DNA of 64,000 nucleotides from Clostridiales bacterium. Its GTDB lineage: Bacteria; Bacillota; Clostridia; Oscillospirales; UBA644. Shown here in pieces: positions 61,054 to 64,000 of the stretch (position 1 is its first letter; every line of letters starts with the position of its first letter). The translations under genes and the position numbers were made by a program. The DNA is taken from contig QAKR01000026.1 of NCBI GenBank assembly GCA_003343705.1, forward strand, positions 1 to 64,000, given 5' to 3'. The notes beneath the pieces are model-generated. The model was given only the letters and a program-made list of their open reading frames with translations. It made no database searches and had not been told where the DNA came from.

Positions 61054-61082
61054 TTGACAATTTAGAATTTACATGATACAAT
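61054..61082 (+). promoter_or_regulatory. Sigma-A promoter of the Gfo/Idh/MocA gene
   Basis: TTGACA, a 17-nt spacer and TACAAT. The predicted start is near 61089, about 47 nt before the ATG. Confidence 0.82.
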
Positions 61083-61135
61083 ACTTTTAAAATGTCTTTT
61101 GCTCAAATACTTTATTGTTTAAGGAGTTGTTTGAA

Positions 61136-62191
61136 ATGGGTAAAATAAAAGTAGCTGTAATTGGTTGCGGTACAATAGCAAATGCACATCACATTAGGTG
61201 TTATAAGGAAAATCCGGATTGTGAAATAGTATATTTTTGTGATATAATTCCGGAAAGAGCAGATAAAGCTGTTGAAGAATATGAATGTGGTAAAGCTGTT
61301 TACGATTACCATGAAATTTTAAATACAGATATAGATGCTGTTTCGATATGTACACCTAATAATGTTCACAAACAAATTTCTATTGATTTTTTACGTGCAG
61401 GTAAACATGTATTGTGTGAAAAACCGGCTGGAAGAACATATGATGAAGTTTCTGAAATGCAAAAGGTTCAGCATGAAACCGGAAAAGTTTTGAATATTGG
61501 TGTAGTAAATCGATTTAATGCAAGTGTTAATTTAATTAAAGAATACATAGACAGCGGGAAACTCGGTGAGGTTTATCATGTTTACGTTTCGTTCCGTGCT
61601 CATCGTGCAATTCCTGGTCTTGGCGGTGCGTTTACAACTAAAGAAATTTCTGGGGGAGGCGTTTTAGTCGACTGGGGAGTTCATTATCTTGATATCGTTA
61701 TGTACTGCTGTGGAGACCCTCATCCTTTAACTGTTTCAGGTGAAACCTTTACAAAACTAGGTGTAGATATTAAAAATTACGCTTTTGAAGGAATGTGGGC
61801 CGGGCCGCCTAAATATGACGGAATTTATAATGTTGATGATAGTGTTACCGGAATTATTCGTACCGAAAAGCCGGTTATTACAATAAACGGCGCGTGGGCG
61901 CAAAATATAGGCGAAAATGAAACGTTTATTGATTTTATGGGGGATAAAGCAGGTATACGTTTGCAATACGGCTCAGATTTTCGTGTTTTTACATCTGAAT
62001 TTGGTAGCCTTGTTGAATATAAACCTAAATTTAAAGAAAACGATATGTTCCGCAATGAAATAGACAGCTTTCTACACTGTATAAAAACAGGCGAAAAACT
62101 GCCGTCACATATTGATAATGTTGCTATAACAGCAAAAATTATGCAGGCTGTTTATGATTCCGCAGCGTGTCATCAAGAGGTAGTATTGTAA
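61136..62191 (+). CDS. Gfo/Idh/MocA family NAD(P)-dependent oxidoreductase
   Basis: A 351-residue oxidoreductase acting on sugars, inositols or related polyols. The N-terminal Rossmann domain has VAVIGCGTIANAHHIRCY at residue 6 and CEKPAGRTYDEV near 93, the EKP motif that holds a catalytic lysine. The C-terminal substrate domain includes FTTKEISGGGVLVDWGVHYLDIVMY near 165. The ATG at 61136 is 9 nt after AAGGAG. The sodium-solute symporter downstream may import its substrate, but the two have separate promoters. Confidence 0.92.
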   Translation: MGKIKVAVIGCGTIANAHHIRCYKENPDCEIVYFCDIIPERADKAVEEYECGKAVYDYHEILNTDIDAVSICTPNNVHKQISIDFLRAGKHVLCEKPAGRTYDEVSEMQKVQHETGKVLNIGVVNRFNASVNLIKEYIDSGKLGEVYHVYVSFRAHRAIPGLGGAFTTKEISGGGVLVDWGVHYLDIVMYCCGDPHPLTVSGETFTKLGVDIKNYAFEGMWAGPPKYDGIYNVDDSVTGIIRTEKPVITINGAWAQNIGENETFIDFMGDKAGIRLQYGSDFRVFTSEFGSLVEYKPKFKENDMFRNEIDSFLHCIKTGEKLPSHIDNVAITAKIMQAVYDSAACHQEVVL

Positions 62192-62206
62192 AAATTTATA
62201 AAACTA

Positions 62207-62235
62207 TTGACAAAAATAAAAAGGTATGCTATACT
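62207..62235 (+). promoter_or_regulatory. Sigma-A promoter inside the terminator hairpin
   Basis: TTGACA, a 17-nt spacer and TATACT. The -10 box lies in the left arm and loop of the hairpin at 62218-62256. The predicted start near 62242 precedes the symporter gene by about 123 nt. Confidence 0.75.
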
Positions 62236-62256
62236 GTTAATGTAGCGTACCTTTTT
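62218..62256 (+). terminator. Intrinsic terminator of the Gfo/Idh/MocA gene
   Basis: A 16-bp stem, AAAAAGGTATGCTATA / TGTAGCGTACCTTTTT, with two G-U pairs in plus-strand RNA, loop CTGTTAA and a T run at the end. It overlaps the next promoter. Confidence 0.78.
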
Positions 62257-62334
62257 GGTACATGTAGAATTTTATTTGCAGGATAAGTTAAGAATTTTAA
62301 CATAGTTAAAATTGTTTAACTATGTTATTTTTTT
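62242..62334 (+). ncRNA. Predicted short leader or small RNA ending at a strong terminator
   Basis: From the predicted start near 62242, the transcript would carry a small GTACC/GGTAC hairpin (62247-62261) and then a 12-bp perfect terminator, AACATAGTTAAA / TTTAACTATGTT with loop ATTG, at 62299-62326 followed by seven Ts. That stops before the symporter ATG at 62365. It also holds GTTAA/TTAAC (62287-62300), which can compete with the terminator. It may be an attenuator leader or a separate RNA of about 93 nt. No known riboswitch class was recognised. Confidence 0.5.
62299..62334 (+). terminator. Strong intrinsic terminator upstream of the symporter gene
   Basis: A 12-bp perfect A/T-rich stem, a 4-nt loop and a run of seven Ts. 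It lies between the only clear promoter and the symporter start codon. Confidence 0.85.
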
Positions 62335-62364
62335 CTCTTATGCAGGAAAGGTAGGATGGTTTTT

Positions 62365-63951
62365 ATGGCACTTACTCAGATTACAGCAGTAATAGCATTG
62401 TTGATTTTTGCCGCGGTTATGATAACCATAGGCATATTTTCAGCACGACGTTCAAAAACTATGGACGGATTTTTATTAGGCGGGAGAAATATAGGCCCTT
62501 GGGTTGCCGCGTTTTCATACGGCACGGCTTATTTTTCTGCCGTCATTTTTGTTGGCTATGCCGGGAAATTCGGTTGGGATATCGGTATGGGGAGCCTTTG
62601 GATAGGTTTAGGAAACGCTGTTTTCGGATGTCTGCTTGCATGGATTGTACTTGCAAAAAGAACAATGACAATGACACGCAATCTTGGAAGCAGGACAATG
62701 CCGGAATTTTTTGCATCCCGGTACAATGATAAAAAAATGAAAGTATTTGCAGCAATTATAATTTTCATTTTTCTTGTCCCGTATGCATCTGGCGTTTATA
62801 ATGGCCTTGGTTCTATGTTTGGCGCAATCTTCCCTAATCTTTCGATTTTTGGGCTTGATTCAGGAACTATCTGTATGTTTATAGTTGCGTTGTTAACATC
62901 AATTTACCTTGTTTTAGGCGGATACATAGCCTCTTCAAAAACTGATTTTATTCAAGGTATTATAATGATTGCAGGCGTAATTTTAATGGTATTAGGCCTT
63001 GTTTTCAGCCCACAAGTAGGTGGTTTTGACGCTGCGTTTGATAAGCTGTCACAAATCGGTGACGGGCATTTAACAAACGTTTTTGGTGGTAAAAACTTTA
63101 ATTTCTTATGTATTAATATTCTTCTTACGAGTTTTGGTGTATGGGGGCTTCCTCAAATGGTAAGCAAATTTTATGCTATTAAAAGCCGTAAACTTGTAAA
63201 GACCGGAACAGTTGTTTCTACTGTTTTTGCCCTCGTTATTGGTTGCGGCGCTTACTTTGCAGGGTCTTTAGGCAGATTTTTTACATCTGACTGGACTGCT
63301 GTAACTCCTACAGACGCTGGAGTTGTAGGCGGCTATGACGGAGTTATCCCAAATATGCTTATACAAGCGTTTTCAAATTCTCTCGGTGGGAGCATTCTTT
63401 TAAGTGTGATTCTTCTTTGTGTTCTTTCCGCATCAATGTCAACTCTTTCCGCTGTTGTCCTTTCTTCTTCATCTGCTATAACGGTTGATTTGGTAGGTGT
63501 TTTTAAAAAGGATATTAATCAAAAGAAACAAATGCTGTGGACGCGAATTCTTTGCTTTATTTTTATTGCTCTTTCATTCTTTCTGGCAACGTCTAAGATT
63601 TCAATAATTGTAACGCTTATGTCGTTTTCTTGGGGCGTTGTGGCAGGTTGTTTTATTGGACCATTTATTTGGGGTCTTTGGTGGAAAAAAACAACGCGTG
63701 CCGGGGCTTGGAGCGGACTTATCGGAGGGTTCTTAACGGTTCTTGTTCTAACTGTTGTGTCAATGCTGTCATCTCCAGCGCTTTCCGATGGATTGTTTGC
63801 AGCATTTAAAGCGGCTTCTTCAAATGCTCCTATATTTGGAGTTACTGCGATGGCTCTTTCAATAATCATAGTTCCGATTGTAAGTCTTTTTACTCCCAAG
63901 TTACACGAAAGCATAGTTTCACCTGCTTTTGCTGAACAAAAAGAAGATTAG
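62365..63951 (+). CDS. Sodium:solute symporter family transporter
   Basis: A 528-residue SSS (SLC5/PutP-type) transporter with about 13 hydrophobic segments. Marks include SRRSKTMDGFLLGGRNIGPWVAAFSYGTAYFSAVIFVGYAG near residue 27, GYIASSKTDFIQGIIM near 190, WGLPQMVSKFYAIKS near 260 and the sodium-site helix VLSASMSTLSAVVLSSSS near 350. The ATG at 62365 lies 8 nt after AGGA and gives MALTQIT; an ATG at 62356 overlaps the ribosome site. It is longer than the symporter at 46305. Substrate unknown; the oxidoreductase upstream hints at a sugar or polyol. Proline-permease-like members are the alternative. Confidence 0.9.
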   Translation: MALTQITAVIALLIFAAVMITIGIFSARRSKTMDGFLLGGRNIGPWVAAFSYGTAYFSAVIFVGYAGKFGWDIGMGSLWIGLGNAVFGCLLAWIVLAKRTMTMTRNLGSRTMPEFFASRYNDKKMKVFAAIIIFIFLVPYASGVYNGLGSMFGAIFPNLSIFGLDSGTICMFIVALLTSIYLVLGGYIASSKTDFIQGIIMIAGVILMVLGLVFSPQVGGFDAAFDKLSQIGDGHLTNVFGGKNFNFLCINILLTSFGVWGLPQMVSKFYAIKSRKLVKTGTVVSTVFALVIGCGAYFAGSLGRFFTSDWTAVTPTDAGVVGGYDGVIPNMLIQAFSNSLGGSILLSVILLCVLSASMSTLSAVVLSSSSAITVDLVGVFKKDINQKKQMLWTRILCFIFIALSFFLATSKISIIVTLMSFSWGVVAGCFIGPFIWGLWWKKTTRAGAWSGLIGGFLTVLVLTVVSMLSSPALSDGLFAAFKAASSNAPIFGVTAMALSIIIVPIVSLFTPKLHESIVSPAFAEQKED

Positions 63952-63959
63952 AACTTGTA

Positions 63960-63988
63960 TTGACTTTCATAAATAAATGTGTTAAAAT
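63960..63988 (+). promoter_or_regulatory. Sigma-A promoter for a gene beyond the window
   Basis: TTGACT, a 17-nt spacer and TAAAAT, starting 9 nt after the symporter stop. It points out of the window to the right. Confidence 0.6.
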
Positions 63989-64000
63989 GATTTCGTAGAT

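Larger units (their letters stand above)
60861..61135. other. Divergent regulatory region between acn and the oxidoreductase gene
   Basis: A 275-nt AT-rich region without a gene. It holds two back-to-back consensus promoters and a Rex-type operator between 61009 and 61082, listed separately. The acn leader (60861-61002) shows no recognised riboswitch. Confidence 0.7.

Noticed and set aside
62218..62256. Riboswitch aptamer in the symporter leader
   Set aside because: The fold is a simple stem without conserved internal loops, so no known class could be claimed.

Overview
The window is AT-rich chromosomal DNA from a low-GC Gram-positive anaerobe, most likely a gut member of the Clostridia (Oscillospirales/Ruminococcaceae-like). 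That placement is inference from three things: the Firmicutes order dnaA-dnaN-recF-remB-gyrB-gyrA facing rpmH-rnpA-yidD-yidC-jag-mnmE-mnmG, strong AGGAGG-type ribosome sites with consensus sigma-A promoters, and a load of glycoside hydrolases (GH20, two GH2, one dockerin-bearing). Most genes left of about 34.8 kb are on the minus strand and most to the right are on the plus strand, so the replication origin probably lies beside dnaA.

Left arm, 1-15.8 kb: a partial ftsK/spoIIIE; an UppP-like membrane protein lacking the catalytic residues; a glycan cluster (DegT aminotransferase, polyprenyl-phosphate sugar transferase, double-length O-antigen-ligase-like protein) that reads into asnS, an aspartate aminotransferase and purB; then a lipoprotein with a duplicated domain, a GH20 hexosaminidase and a small membrane protein. 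At 15.8-19.8 kb a plus-strand operon carries parA, parB, serS and a lipoprotein, with a parS site just upstream. A second, perfect parS lies inside the lacZ-type gene.

Core, 19.8-41 kb: the leftward operon dnaA-dnaN-recF-remB-gyrB-gyrA-glyQS-prfB-rsmA-lacZ, and rightward rpmH-rnpA-yidD-yidC-jag, then mnmE-mnmG. rsmG, often next to mnmG, is not there.

Right arm, 41-54.6 kb: a dockerin glycosidase, murC, purD, then a tetrahydrofolate riboswitch heading a tight operon (folT, a sodium-solute symporter, an HD phosphohydrolase, dCMP deaminase, a GH2 glycosidase), followed by a MurE-type ligase and a cofactor-independent phosphoglycerate mutase. At 54.6-60.9 kb a minus-strand block holds acn, rex, smpB, ruvC-ruvA-ruvB and an AraC regulator. 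A Rex-type operator overlaps the acn promoter, which suggests NADH/NAD+ control of aconitase and of rex itself. The window ends with a Gfo/Idh/MocA oxidoreductase and a second sodium-solute symporter whose leader holds a promoter inside a terminator hairpin plus a second strong terminator.

No tRNA, rRNA, CRISPR array, insertion sequence or prophage was seen. The most testable new points are the folate-riboswitch operon joining folate uptake to dCMP deamination, the Rex-acn circuit, the symporter leader RNA, the parS inside lacZ, the catalytically depleted UppP homologue and the two internally duplicated proteins.
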